DNA of 6,195 bases from an uncultured beta proteobacterium (GCA_903916205.1 CAIWVX010000237.1:1-6195), one strand, 5' to 3'; counted from the stretch's first letter, positions 1-6,195 are shown. Program-made: numbers and translations. Notes: a model not told the origin generated them from the letters alone.

Positions 1-5
1 AAGAA

Positions 6-55
6 ACGCTCATTTCAATTTGCGCACCGTTCATTTTGAGCGTCCGCGTGCGCAA
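6..55. repeat. Two interlocking short inverted repeats at the window edge
   Basis: Arms at 6-12 (acgctca) and 37-43 (tgagcgt) are perfect complements. A second pair, 20-27 (ttgcgcac) and 48-55 (gtgcgcaa), is also perfect. The pairs overlap in the order A-B-A'-B', so both stems together could only form as a pseudoknot; otherwise they are alternatives. A further caac/gttg dyad lies at 53-62. No T-tract follows, so this is not an obvious terminator. The role is unknown. The left edge of the window cuts off any context, and dyads this short can occur by chance. Confidence 0.3.
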
Positions 56-205
56 CAAGTTGCTCACCCTTGGGTTGAAATCTTTGTTTCGACACCAAAC
101 GATTGACTTGAGTGGTTACCTTTATGGTCGCTCAATTATCCGGCCAATAGCCGCAAGACAAATAGTATCAGGAGACCCGAATACGGCCAAAAATCACTCA
201 ACTGT

Positions 206-234
206 TTGACCCGCCCGCCAGTGGCGTGGATACT
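206..234 (+). promoter_or_regulatory. Candidate sigma70 promoter for the potassium channel gene
   Basis: A TTGACC hexamer (206-211, five of six to the -35 consensus) is followed after exactly 17 bases by GATACT (229-234, four of six to the -10 consensus). Transcription would start near 241 and leave a leader of about 23 bases before the ATG at 264. This is the best-spaced pair I found in the 263-base upstream region, but it is a by-eye consensus match. No operator or regulator site was recognised beside it. The leader lacks a clear Shine-Dalgarno sequence. Confidence 0.35.
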
Positions 235-263
235 TCGGTCTATTAAATTAACTCACCTCGGCC

Positions 264-1916
264 ATGCTTTCAAAACTCAAACGCTCAACTCGTCGCCTCA
301 TCGCCCTGCTCGCCCTGCTGCCCAGCGCGGTGTTTATCCTTGCCACAATTTACATGTTCGCGATGGAAAATTTGGAAGGGGCACCGCGTACTTTTCTGGA
401 AAGTCTACAATGGGCGTCGGAAACCTTAACCACCACCGGATATGGACACGACAGTCATTGGACTCATCCGGCGGTCGCCCTATTTGTTATTTTCGGGCAA
501 TTTCTTGGGCAGTTTTTGGTTTTCTTAATTTTTCCAATCTTCGTCCTGCCCTATTTTGAAGAGCAATTTGAAGTTCGTTTGCAGCACACTTTGCCGCCGA
601 TGGAAGGCAAGGTGCTTTTTTATCACTATGGGCCGGCGATTGAGTCACTGGTCGAAGAATTCATCAGAACCGACAGCCCCTTCGTTATTTTTGAAGAAGA
701 CATGGAACTGGCGCGTTCGCTACGCGACCGGAAATACAACGTGGTTTTCGGCAAACTTTCAGAAGATCCCGCCACCTTTGCTCGCGTCAAACAGGCCCGC
801 GCCGTCGTCGCCAATGCCGACGATCATGCCAATGCAAGCTGCACGCTGATCGTGCGCGAACTCGGGTTTACCGGCCCGATTTACGCCTTGGCCGATGACC
901 CACTTTACCGGCCACCGATGATCCAGATCGGAGCCACCGATGTGTTCACTCCGGCGCATGTTCTCGGTGCCGCATTAGCCTCACGCGCCAGCACCCGCAT
1001 CAGCCCACCGGCGGAAGGGATGCACCTGCTCGGTTCAAAAGTGGGCATGGCCGAATTCCGCGTCCGTGCCGATAGTCCGCTGGCCGGTCAATATCTCGGC
1101 GATTTGCATCTGCGTGAAACCTATGGCGTATCGGTCATTGGACAATGGCACGAAGGCGTATTTACCACGGCAAAGGGGCCAAAAACAAAAATCGAACCGG
1201 GTTCTATTTTGGTCGTCGTCGGTGCCCAAGCCAAACTCGAAAGCGTTGAGCGAATGGCCATGTCAATTCGTCGAACGGGGCCGATCATTCTTGCCGGTTA
1301 TGGCGCAGTAGGGCATAAGGTCATTGAAATGCTGCAAGACGCCAAAGAAACCTGCATCGTAATCGACACCCAATACGCGCTTGGCGTTGATATCGTGGGC
1401 AACATTCTCGAAAGAAGCACCCTGGATAAAGCGTGTGTGCGTGAAGCCAGCGCCATCGTCCTCGCGCTCAACGATGATAGCGAGTCGGTATTTGCCACCG
1501 CCGTAGTGCGCGACTACGCGCCTGAAGTTCCGCTGATCGTGCGCGTTGGCCGCACCCCAAATACCGCTCGCCTATATCGTGCGGGAGCCGATTTCGCCAT
1601 TTCGGTAGGTCAAGTAGCCGGGCAAATTCTCAGTTATCACCTGCTTGATGAGCAGGTGATTCCGGTTGAAAACAGGATCAAATTCAGCCGCCTCAGCCCC
1701 GGAACCTTAGTTGGCACCTACCCTTGGCGAAGCGAAGTGCTTGACCACATGGGCGCAAAAATCGTCGCTGTTGAACGCGGCCAAGATGTTCTGGTCGAAT
1801 TTAACGATGATTTTTGCCTACGTGCGGATGACGCCCTTTACGTCTGCGGATCAATCAGCAGCATCGAACGTTATCAGAAACATTTTCACGCCACACCGCT
1901 AACGGCACGAAGCTAA
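264..1916 (+). CDS. Potassium channel with two tandem RCK (TrkA-N/TrkA-C) domains, GsuK-like
   Basis: This 550-residue protein is predicted to be an inner-membrane K+ channel gated by a cytoplasmic ring. Residues 12-34 form TM1. The pore helix leads into a selectivity filter TTGYG at 57-61, and TM2 spans about 69-97 with possible hinge glycines G78 and G82. RCK1-N follows (about 114-243), then TrkA-C1 (about 262-328), RCK2-N (about 338-460) and TrkA-C2 (about 472-541). RCK2 carries a proper Rossmann loop GYGAVG (345-350) with acidic D368 ending strand 2. In RCK1 the equivalent loop is HYGPAI (121-126), with the first and last glycines lost. A single chain with two RCK units is the architecture of GsuK from Geobacter, which is gated by nucleotides and Ca2+, and of eukaryotic BK channels; the ligand here cannot be read from sequence. 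The filter is followed by H62-D63 rather than directly by Asp. The start at 264 is the first in-frame codon after a stop at 249-251, and the next Met codons would remove TM1. No strong Shine-Dalgarno is visible. The gene converges on the AraC-type gene with a 49-base gap. Confidence 0.9.
   Translation: MLSKLKRSTRRLIALLALLPSAVFILATIYMFAMENLEGAPRTFLESLQWASETLTTTGYGHDSHWTHPAVALFVIFGQFLGQFLVFLIFPIFVLPYFEEQFEVRLQHTLPPMEGKVLFYHYGPAIESLVEEFIRTDSPFVIFEEDMELARSLRDRKYNVVFGKLSEDPATFARVKQARAVVANADDHANASCTLIVRELGFTGPIYALADDPLYRPPMIQIGATDVFTPAHVLGAALASRASTRISPPAEGMHLLGSKVGMAEFRVRADSPLAGQYLGDLHLRETYGVSVIGQWHEGVFTTAKGPKTKIEPGSILVVVGAQAKLESVERMAMSIRRTGPIILAGYGAVGHKVIEMLQDAKETCIVIDTQYALGVDIVGNILERSTLDKACVREASAIVLALNDDSESVFATAVVRDYAPEVPLIVRVGRTPNTARLYRAGADFAISVGQVAGQILSYHLLDEQVIPVENRIKFSRLSPGTLVGTYPWRSEVLDHMGAKIVAVERGQDVLVEFNDDFCLRADDALYVCGSISSIERYQKHFHATPLTARS
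1636..1660. repeat. Perfect inverted repeat inside the channel gene
   Basis: Positions 1636-1645 (atcacctgct) and 1651-1660 (agcaggtgat) are perfect 10-base complements around the 5-base loop tgatg. The repeat lies in codons 458-466 of the channel, in the linker between RCK2-N and TrkA-C2. In mRNA it would make a strong hairpin. There is no following T-tract, so it does not look like a terminator. It could be chance codon use, a translational pause at a domain boundary, or a protein-binding dyad. Confidence 0.7.
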
Positions 1917-1965
1917 GAAACGGCCACCCGCCCCAGTTTTCAAAGCGCACTTAAAAAGCTTACGC

Positions 1966-2883
1966 TCAAGACGGCCCGATCAGCCGGAACTGGCTAGGAG
2001 GAAGGCCGGTGCGCTTGGTGAAAAATCGGGAAAAATAAGCGGGGTCGGTAAAGCCCAACTGATAGCTAATTTCGCCGACTTGTACGGTGGTAAAACGCAG
2101 CAATCGACGGGCCTCCTGTAGCAGACGTTCATGCACCACTTCTTTGGCCGGTAAGCTAGCCATCCGCCGACAAATATCGTTAAGCCGAGCACCGGTAATC
2201 GACAGCCGTTCAGCGTATTGAGCCAGAGTCAGGTGATCGCGAAAATTTGTCTCGATCAGATCGCAAAACTTGAGGAATAAGCGCAGATCCTCGCCGCGTT
2301 CCTGGCGCATCGAGGGAGACGTCGGCTCCTGGCTCAGCAACAATCGACTGAGGCTGATAAAGAAGCATTGACCGAGCGCTTGCAGTGCGGCGGAATGTCC
2401 TTTTTTGTCGCTCAGAAACTCGTGTTTCAGCAAATCGACGAGATGCAATAGCGTGATGAAATCAAGCTGATTTTGCGCCGGGAGTTTGTCACACTCAATG
2501 AACGCCGTCTCGCGTAGCAGCGCTTCCGGCCACTGTCCGGGCATGGCCTGATACCAGCTACGCACCACCTCCTGACGGACGGTAAGCACATGCCCATCGG
2601 TATCTTCTTCTGAATAAAAAGAATGCGGCACGGTCGGCGGCGTAAAAAACAGCAGCGGCGCGTTACCGCAATAAACGCCTTGGTCAAGATTAAGACGAAT
2701 CCCCCCCTGAACCAGCAGATGAATCTGAAAAAAACCATGATGCCGGTGCGCCGGTGTATTGCGACCAAAGAACTGGGCGAGGCAGGCAAAAGTCTCGTAG
2801 TGAATGTCACATTCCGGGTCACGCGGGTTATAGACCCGACCAATGTGGATGTCCGGTATCGCCTGAAATGCTGTACCTGCCAT
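1966..2883 (-). CDS. AraC-family transcriptional regulator, HpaA-like
   Basis: The predicted product is a 305-residue cytoplasmic activator. Counting from the chosen ATG, an N-terminal cupin-like effector domain covers about 44-89; it has the HRHHGFFQIH strand and a TPPTVPHSF segment. The C-terminal AraC/XylS double helix-turn-helix covers about 218-300, with the typical second-helix block QLGFTDPAYFSRFF. The opening (IPDIHIGRVYNPR, then HYETFACLAQFFGR) and GHVLTVRQ match my memory of HpaA, regulator of the 4-hydroxyphenylacetate hydroxylase genes, and related PobR-type proteins. The effector is probably a small aromatic acid, but this is inferred from family only. No hpa or other catabolic genes are in the window, so its target is unknown. 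I prefer ATG at 2883 over an in-frame TTG at 2901: HpaA-type proteins begin close to this IPDI segment, and a G-rich run sits 3 bases upstream. The TTG would add six residues without a good Shine-Dalgarno. No convincing promoter was found upstream. Confidence 0.85.
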   Translation of the reverse strand: MAGTAFQAIPDIHIGRVYNPRDPECDIHYETFACLAQFFGRNTPAHRHHGFFQIHLLVQGGIRLNLDQGVYCGNAPLLFFTPPTVPHSFYSEEDTDGHVLTVRQEVVRSWYQAMPGQWPEALLRETAFIECDKLPAQNQLDFITLLHLVDLLKHEFLSDKKGHSAALQALGQCFFISLSRLLLSQEPTSPSMRQERGEDLRLFLKFCDLIETNFRDHLTLAQYAERLSITGARLNDICRRMASLPAKEVVHERLLQEARRLLRFTTVQVGEISYQLGFTDPAYFSRFFTKRTGLPPSQFRLIGPS

Positions 2884-2956
2884 TTGCCCCCCCGAATGCA
2901 AAACTGAATTAGCTTACCTTTTTGTGACGATTCAGGCGCTCATAAATCCGCCAACA

Positions 2957-3049
2957 TCCACCGCAAAGGCGCAGAGAAAATGCAAAAACCCCATTGCGTT
3001 TAACGATTTCCTTTGCGAGTTCTTTGTTCCTTTGCGTCTTTGCGGTGGA
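2957..3049. repeat. Terminal-inverted-repeat element with CTTTGCG words (MITE- or REP-like)
   Basis: The ends at 2957-2976 and 3030-3049 are 20-base inverted repeats with two mismatches (18 of 20). Both mismatches become G-U pairs if the + strand is transcribed, so the RNA stem would be unbroken. The 53-base middle contains another small dyad (2980-2985 with 2994-2999) and a further CTTTGCG at 3011-3017. CTTTGCG occurs three times on the + strand (3011, 3030, 3038) and once inverted (2962-2968). Outside the ends, cgccaac (2949-2955) and cgctaac (3050-3056) match at six of seven bases and could be a decayed target duplication. From memory, TTTGCGTCTTTGCGGTG-type sequences are dispersed repeats in many bacterial genomes. 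There is no room for a transposase, so any movement would have been in trans. It fills the gap between ribD and the AraC-type gene. Confidence 0.7.
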
Positions 3050-3123
3050 CGCTAACTCTTTTATCTCAGTTCAGTGTGAAACGCGAAGTTTAGTAGGGCG
3101 CGCCGGATTTTTTGCGCACGCGG

Positions 3124-4218
3124 CTAAAGCGCTAAGCGCAATCGTGCCAGCACGCGAATATCTTCACCGACGAGGCGCAAATCGTGGATTGATACGTGCT
3201 GTTTTCCACTCAGCGACTCAAGCGCCGGAAGGTCAAATAAACCACGCGCCGAGTCGCCGATTAGGCAGGGGGCTTGGTAGAGCAACAGTTCATCGACGTG
3301 TCCTGACGCCAGCAAAGCGCCGTTGAGACGATAGCCGCCCTCGACGTGCAGTTCGTTGATGCCACGGCGACCGAGTTCTTGCAGCAGGGCTGGTAAATCC
3401 ACTTTGCCGGTGCTGTTCGGCAGCTTGAGCACTTCGGCGCCGCGTGCGCTTAACGCCGCCGATTTCTGCGCATCCTCTACGGCGCAGACCACCAGCACGC
3501 CGCCGTCATTCAGCACCTTGGCGTCCAATGCCAGTTCAAGGCGGCTATCAATCACCACTTTTAAGGGCTGGCGTGAGCACGCTAGGCCGCGAACATTAAG
3601 CTGCGGATCATCTTGGCGAATCGTGCCGATGCCGCTCAAAATGGCGCAAGCACGGGCTCGCCAGCGATGTCCATCGAGCCTTGCCGCCGGGCCGGTAATC
3701 CATTGACTGGTGCCGTTCAGCAGGGCGGTTTTGCCATCCAAACTGGCGGCCAATTTAAGGCGTACCCAAGGGCGACCAAGGGTCATGCGCGAGACAAAGC
3801 CGATATTGAGTTCGCGCGCCTCGGCTTCCAGCAAACCTTGGGCCATCGAGATTCCAGCGGCCTCCAGCCTGGAGAGTCCTTGCCCGGCCACTAGCGGATT
3901 GGGGTCTGGCATGGCCGAGACCACACGCGACACGCCCGCCGCAATCAGCGCCTCGGCGCAAGGGGGCGTGCGTCCGTGATGACTGCAAGGTTCGAGTGTC
4001 ACATAAACCGTCGCGCCTCGGGCCTCGGCACCCGCCGCTTGTAAGGCGTTAATTTCGGCGTGGGCCTCACCGGCGCGATGATGCCAGCCTTCGCCGACAA
4101 TCACTCCATTTTTGACGATGACACAGCCGACTCGAGGATTCGGTGAGGTCGAATATAAACCGCGTTCGGCCAGGCGCAACGCCCGGGCCATGTGATCGTG
4201 GTCGGTGGCGGTGAACAT
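3124..4218 (-). CDS. ribD: Bifunctional riboflavin biosynthesis protein RibD (deaminase/reductase)
   Basis: RibD converts 2,5-diamino-6-ribosylamino-pyrimidinone 5'-phosphate to the 5-amino-6-ribitylamino-uracil phosphate in two steps: Zn-dependent deamination, then NADPH-dependent reduction of the ribose. It acts in the cytoplasm. The N-terminal deaminase (about 5-145) keeps the zinc site: HAE at 53-55 and PCSHHGRTPPC at 77-87, giving His53, Cys78 and Cys87, with Glu55 as proton shuttle. The C-terminal RibD_C reductase (about 150-362) shows RLKLAASLDGK (153-163), WITG (173-176), GIGTIRQDDPQLNVR (196-210) and HVEGG (291-295). The length of 364 residues is normal for the family. It starts 7 bases after the nrdR stop and has no clear Shine-Dalgarno, which suggests coupled translation with nrdR. 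It is the last gene of the cluster: ribE, ribBA and ribH, which often follow, are absent, and the repeat element begins shortly beyond its stop. No terminator is visible after it. Confidence 0.96.
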   Translation of the reverse strand: MFTATDHDHMARALRLAERGLYSTSPNPRVGCVIVKNGVIVGEGWHHRAGEAHAEINALQAAGAEARGATVYVTLEPCSHHGRTPPCAEALIAAGVSRVVSAMPDPNPLVAGQGLSRLEAAGISMAQGLLEAEARELNIGFVSRMTLGRPWVRLKLAASLDGKTALLNGTSQWITGPAARLDGHRWRARACAILSGIGTIRQDDPQLNVRGLACSRQPLKVVIDSRLELALDAKVLNDGGVLVVCAVEDAQKSAALSARGAEVLKLPNSTGKVDLPALLQELGRRGINELHVEGGYRLNGALLASGHVDELLLYQAPCLIGDSARGLFDLPALESLSGKQHVSIHDLRLVGEDIRVLARLRLAL

Positions 4219-4225
4219 GCTGAAG

Positions 4226-4696
4226 TTAACGTGGACGCCGCTGAATCGGGCGGGAGACTTCGCGGACTAGATCGGAAAATTCGTCGACATCCTCGAAGTT
4301 GCGATAGACCGAAGCGAAGCGCACGTAGGCCACTTTGTCGAGTTTTTTCAGCTCGCGCATGAGCATTTCGCCGACTTTTTCTGACGGAATTTCGCGCTCA
4401 CCGAGAGTCAGCAATTTTTCTTCGATGCGGGCAATCGCCGCATCAACCGCCTCGACCGTAACGGGCCGCTTGCGCAGCGACAGCCAAAGACTAGCGGCTA
4501 ATTTTTCGCGCTCAAAATCGACCCGTGAGCCATTTTTCTTGACCACCCGAGGCAGACGAATTTCCGCTCGCTCATAGGTCGAAAAGCGTTTATCGCAGGT
4601 CAAACAACGACGACGGCGACGGACGATATCGCCATCGTCGTTAAGCCGGGTGTCGGCGACCGTGGTATCGGTCGCACCACAGAACGGGCATTTCAT
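4226..4696 (-). CDS. nrdR: Transcriptional repressor NrdR
   Basis: NrdR is a cytoplasmic zinc-ribbon and ATP-cone repressor that binds paired NrdR boxes upstream of ribonucleotide reductase operons, switching with the ATP/dATP state. The zinc ribbon is complete: Cys3 and Cys6 (CPFC), Cys31 and Cys34 (CLTC), with the basic run RRRRR at 26-30. The ATP-cone covers about 49-139, beginning [12 protein letters not shown] and containing [11 protein letters not shown] near 124-134. The length of 156 residues is typical. The start is ATG at 4696, preceded by a G-rich Shine-Dalgarno-like stretch (4704-4708 read on the minus strand). It lies 71 bases downstream of glyA, with no clear terminator between them, and 7 bases upstream of ribD. 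No nrd genes and no recognisable NrdR box are in the window, so it acts on targets elsewhere. Identification is secure. Confidence 0.97.
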   Translation of the reverse strand: MKCPFCGATDTTVADTRLNDDGDIVRRRRRCLTCDKRFSTYERAEIRLPRVVKKNGSRVDFEREKLAASLWLSLRKRPVTVEAVDAAIARIEEKLLTLGEREIPSEKVGEMLMRELKKLDKVAYVRFASVYRNFEDVDEFSDLVREVSRPIQRRPR

Positions 4697-4767
4697 CGCT
4701 CAACCCCCACTGATTATTCAGCGCCCTTCACAAAACGTCGTTCACGCCCTGCGAGCAAACGCTGTTT

Positions 4768-6018
4768 TTAGGCTCCGTAAACCGGAAACTTCTTGCACAA
4801 CACCGCAACATCTTTGCGCACCCGCGTTAGCACCGCCTCATCGTTGGGCGCGTCGAGCACGTCGGCAATCAGATGGGCGACTTCTTCGGCTTCGATTTCA
4901 GTAAATCCTCGGGTCGTCATCGCGGGCGACCCGAGACGAATGCCGGAAGTAATCGTTGGTTTTTGCGGATCGTTCGGGATGCCGTTTTTGTTAACCGTGA
5001 TATGAACATTACCCAGCACGGCTTCCGCTTCTTTGCCGGTGATGTTCTTAGGCCGCAGGTCAATCAAAAAAACGTGCGATTCGGTGCGCCCAGAAACAAT
5101 GCGCAACCCCCGCTCTTCCGACAACACGCGTGACAACACCTTCGCATTGGCAAGCACTTGTTCTTGATAGACACGGAACTCGGGCGTCGCGGCTTCTTTA
5201 AAAGCCACCGCTTTGGCGGCGATCACATGCATCAGCGGGCCGCCTTGTAAGCCGGGGAAAATCGCCGAATTAATGGCTTTTTCGTGTTCGGCTTTCATCA
5301 GAATGATGCCCCCGCGTGGGCCACGCAAGGTTTTGTGCGTGGTCGAAGTCACCACGTCGGCAAAAGGAACGGGATTAGGATAGCAACCGGCGGCAATCAA
5401 GCCCGCGTAATGCGCCATATCCACCCAAAAAATGGCCCCAATTTTTTTAGCGACCTGAGCAAACCGCTTGAAGTCGATGCGCAGCGAATACGCCGAAGCC
5501 CCAGCAATCAGGATCTTCGGCTTGTGCTCTAAGGCCAGCGCTTCCATTTTGTCGTAGTCAATTTCTTCTTTGGCATCGAGCCCATAAGAAACCACGTTGA
5601 ACCATTTGCCGGACATATTGAGCGCCATCCCGTGCGTCAAGTGGCCGCCTTCAGAAAGACTCATGCCCATCAAGGTATCACCCGGTTTGGCAAAGGCCAT
5701 CAATACCGCCTGATTCGCTTGCGAACCCGAGTTCGGCTGCACGTTGGCACAGTCGGCACCAAACAATTTTTTGACACGCTCAATCGCAATCTGCTCGGCC
5801 ACATCAACGCACTCACAACCGCCGTAATAGCGCTTACCCGGATACCCTTCGGCGTATTTATTCGTCAGTTGCGAGCCTTGAGCTTCCATCACCGCATGGC
5901 TAACGTAATTCTCGGAGGCAATCAATTCAATATGATCTTCCTGACGACGATTTTCGTCTTCAATCGACGTCCAGAGTTCAGGGTCAACCTTTGCCAAAGT
6001 ATTTTTCGCGGAAAACAT
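4768..6018 (-). CDS. glyA: Serine hydroxymethyltransferase GlyA
   Basis: This PLP enzyme interconverts serine plus tetrahydrofolate with glycine plus 5,10-methylene-THF, the main source of one-carbon units; it acts as a cytoplasmic dimer or tetramer. Counting from ATG at 6018 (416 residues), the PLP Schiff-base lysine is K229 in [13 protein letters not shown], the same number as in E. coli GlyA. D200 and H203 of VDMAHYAG, S99 of SGSQANQ, Y55 and E57 of [13 protein letters not shown], and Y65 also align with E. coli numbering. The substrate-carboxylate arginine in SGIRLGSPA is R361, two residues earlier than in E. coli. This agreement and a GAGG Shine-Dalgarno six bases upstream support ATG 6018 over the in-frame GTG at 6030, which overlaps that ribosome site. 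The protein is full length with no anomalies. It is probably the first gene of a glyA-nrdR-ribD transcript. Confidence 0.98.
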   Translation of the reverse strand: MFSAKNTLAKVDPELWTSIEDENRRQEDHIELIASENYVSHAVMEAQGSQLTNKYAEGYPGKRYYGGCECVDVAEQIAIERVKKLFGADCANVQPNSGSQANQAVLMAFAKPGDTLMGMSLSEGGHLTHGMALNMSGKWFNVVSYGLDAKEEIDYDKMEALALEHKPKILIAGASAYSLRIDFKRFAQVAKKIGAIFWVDMAHYAGLIAAGCYPNPVPFADVVTSTTHKTLRGPRGGIILMKAEHEKAINSAIFPGLQGGPLMHVIAAKAVAFKEAATPEFRVYQEQVLANAKVLSRVLSEERGLRIVSGRTESHVFLIDLRPKNITGKEAEAVLGNVHITVNKNGIPNDPQKPTITSGIRLGSPAMTTRGFTEIEAEEVAHLIADVLDAPNDEAVLTRVRKDVAVLCKKFPVYGA

Positions 6019-6024
6019 GAGACG

Positions 6025-6030
6025 CCTCAC
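6025..6030 (-). promoter_or_regulatory. Shine-Dalgarno that fixes the glyA start
   Basis: On the minus strand GTGAGG (6030 to 6025) is followed by six bases and then ATG (6018-6016). The GAGG core is well spaced for that ATG. The GTG inside it, though in frame and able to add four residues, would consume its own ribosome site. Confidence 0.75.
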
Positions 6031-6051
6031 AAGCCAATTAGAAAGGCGGGG

Positions 6052-6080
6052 ATTGTATCACGCAGGCTATTTTCGGTTAT
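6052..6080 (-). promoter_or_regulatory. Extended -10 promoter for glyA
   Basis: Read on the minus strand, TGATACAAT (6060 to 6052) combines an extended -10 TGn with a TACAAT hexamer, five of six to consensus. A weak -35 (ATAACC, 6080 to 6075, three of six) stands 17 bases upstream, as expected when an extended -10 compensates. Transcription would begin near 6045 and leave a leader of about 27 bases. This short leader has no room for a riboswitch. It probably drives the whole glyA-nrdR-ribD cluster. Confidence 0.55.
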
Positions 6081-6126
6081 TGGCGAGCGTCGGTTTTGGG
6101 TCATCAAAAGTATGGGTTAAAGCTTG

Positions 6127-6166
6127 GCACTAACGACACACATCGAACTCGGCTCGTTGTCAGTGC
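6127..6166. repeat. Imperfect inverted repeat upstream of glyA
   Basis: Arms 6127-6137 (gcactaacgac) and 6156-6166 (gttgtcagtgc) pair at 9 of 11 positions around an 18-base loop; in minus-strand RNA one mismatch becomes G-U. A weaker outer pair, ggtta at 6115-6119 with taacc at 6168-6172, could extend the fold across a bulge. It lies about 50 bases upstream of the predicted -35, so it could be a distal regulator site, or a folded 3' end of a gene lying beyond the window. No T-tract supports a terminator. Confidence 0.45.
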
Positions 6167-6174
6167 ATAACCAA

Positions 6175-6188
6175 CGTCATGCATGACG
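6175..6188. repeat. Perfect 14-bp palindrome upstream of glyA
   Basis: The sequence cgtcatgcatgacg reads identically on both strands, with no central spacer. Symmetry ends on both sides (a at 6174 and a at 6189). Such a dyad suits a homodimeric DNA-binding protein. It lies close to 100 bases upstream of the glyA -35, far for a repressor but possible for an activator, or it may serve a divergent or upstream gene beyond the window end. I cannot match it to a known operator with confidence. Confidence 0.5.
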
Positions 6189-6195
6189 AGATCGG

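Noticed and set aside
103..108. TTGACT as a -35 element for the channel gene
   Set aside because: No -10-like hexamer occurs at 16-18 bases; the nearest AT-rich word is about 25 bases away. The pair at 206-234 is better.
124..150. Eight-codon leader ORF upstream of the channel
   Set aside because: It has no convincing ribosome site, no run of regulatory codons and no attenuator-like fold after it.
1917..1965. Possible bidirectional terminator between the convergent genes
   Set aside because: Only a weak broken stem is visible (agcg at 1944-1947 with cgct at 1963-1966), and neither side carries a T-tract after it.
2884..2901. TTG start at 2901 for the AraC-type regulator
   Set aside because: It would add six residues with no family resemblance, and its nearest purine-rich stretch is too far upstream. 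The ATG at 2883 is better supported.
3097..3115. ggcgcgcc palindrome followed by a T-run, resembling a terminator
   Set aside because: A gapless 8-base palindrome cannot form a useful hairpin, and the T-run is on the strand opposite to ribD transcription.
2994..3326. Open frame of 110 codons on the + strand
   Set aside because: It runs through the inverted-repeat element into the antisense of ribD. Its start (a LCVFAVD-like stretch) is only the repeat read as protein, an artefact I associate with this repeat type.
6019..6030. GTG start at 6030 for glyA
   Set aside because: The GTG overlaps the GAGG ribosome site used by the ATG at 6018, and starting at the ATG puts the catalytic lysine at 229 as in E. 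coli.
5632..6120. Open frame of 162 codons on the + strand opposite glyA
   Set aside because: It is antisense to the conserved N-terminal half of GlyA and shows no recognisable domain; it is a shadow of that gene.
6019..6195. Glycine or THF riboswitch ahead of glyA
   Set aside because: I see none of the conserved aptamer cores, and the predicted transcript leader of about 27 bases is too short.

Overview
The window reads as an ordinary piece of a proteobacterial chromosome, most likely betaproteobacterial. The evidence is a tight glyA-nrdR-ribD cluster, a GlyA protein that closely resembles betaproteobacterial SHMT from memory of the family, and moderate GC. I could not run any search, so the lineage is an inference. 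The window holds five intact protein genes. I see no tRNA, rRNA, CRISPR array, transposase or integrase.

Layout. (1) 1-263 is non-coding leader with small inverted repeats near the left edge and a candidate sigma70 promoter (206-234). (2) 264-1916 (+) encodes a two-transmembrane potassium channel with two tandem RCK (TrkA-N/TrkA-C) modules in one polypeptide, the architecture of the GsuK type. (3) 1966-2883 (-), convergent with the channel, encodes an AraC-family regulator of the HpaA (4-hydroxyphenylacetate) type, but no aromatic-catabolism genes are in view. (4) 2884-3123 is a gene-free gap holding a roughly 93-bp element with 20-bp inverted ends rich in the CTTTGCG word, flanked by a 7-bp near-duplication. 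(5) 3124-6018 (-) is the cluster transcribed glyA, then nrdR, then ribD. (6) 6019-6195 holds the glyA promoter and, further upstream, an imperfect hairpin and a perfect 14-bp palindrome.

How the genes work together. GlyA makes glycine and 5,10-methylene-THF (one-carbon units for thymidylate, purines and methionine), NrdR represses ribonucleotide reductase genes, and RibD performs two early steps of riboflavin synthesis. The cluster is therefore a nucleotide and cofactor housekeeping unit, probably driven from the extended -10 promoter at 6052-6080. The channel and the AraC-type regulator are not obviously connected to it or to each other.

No new defence or mobile system is visible. The points most worth a second look are the dispersed-repeat-like element at 2957-3049, the asymmetric RCK nucleotide sites in the channel, the perfect 10-bp hairpin inside the channel gene, and the dyads upstream of glyA.
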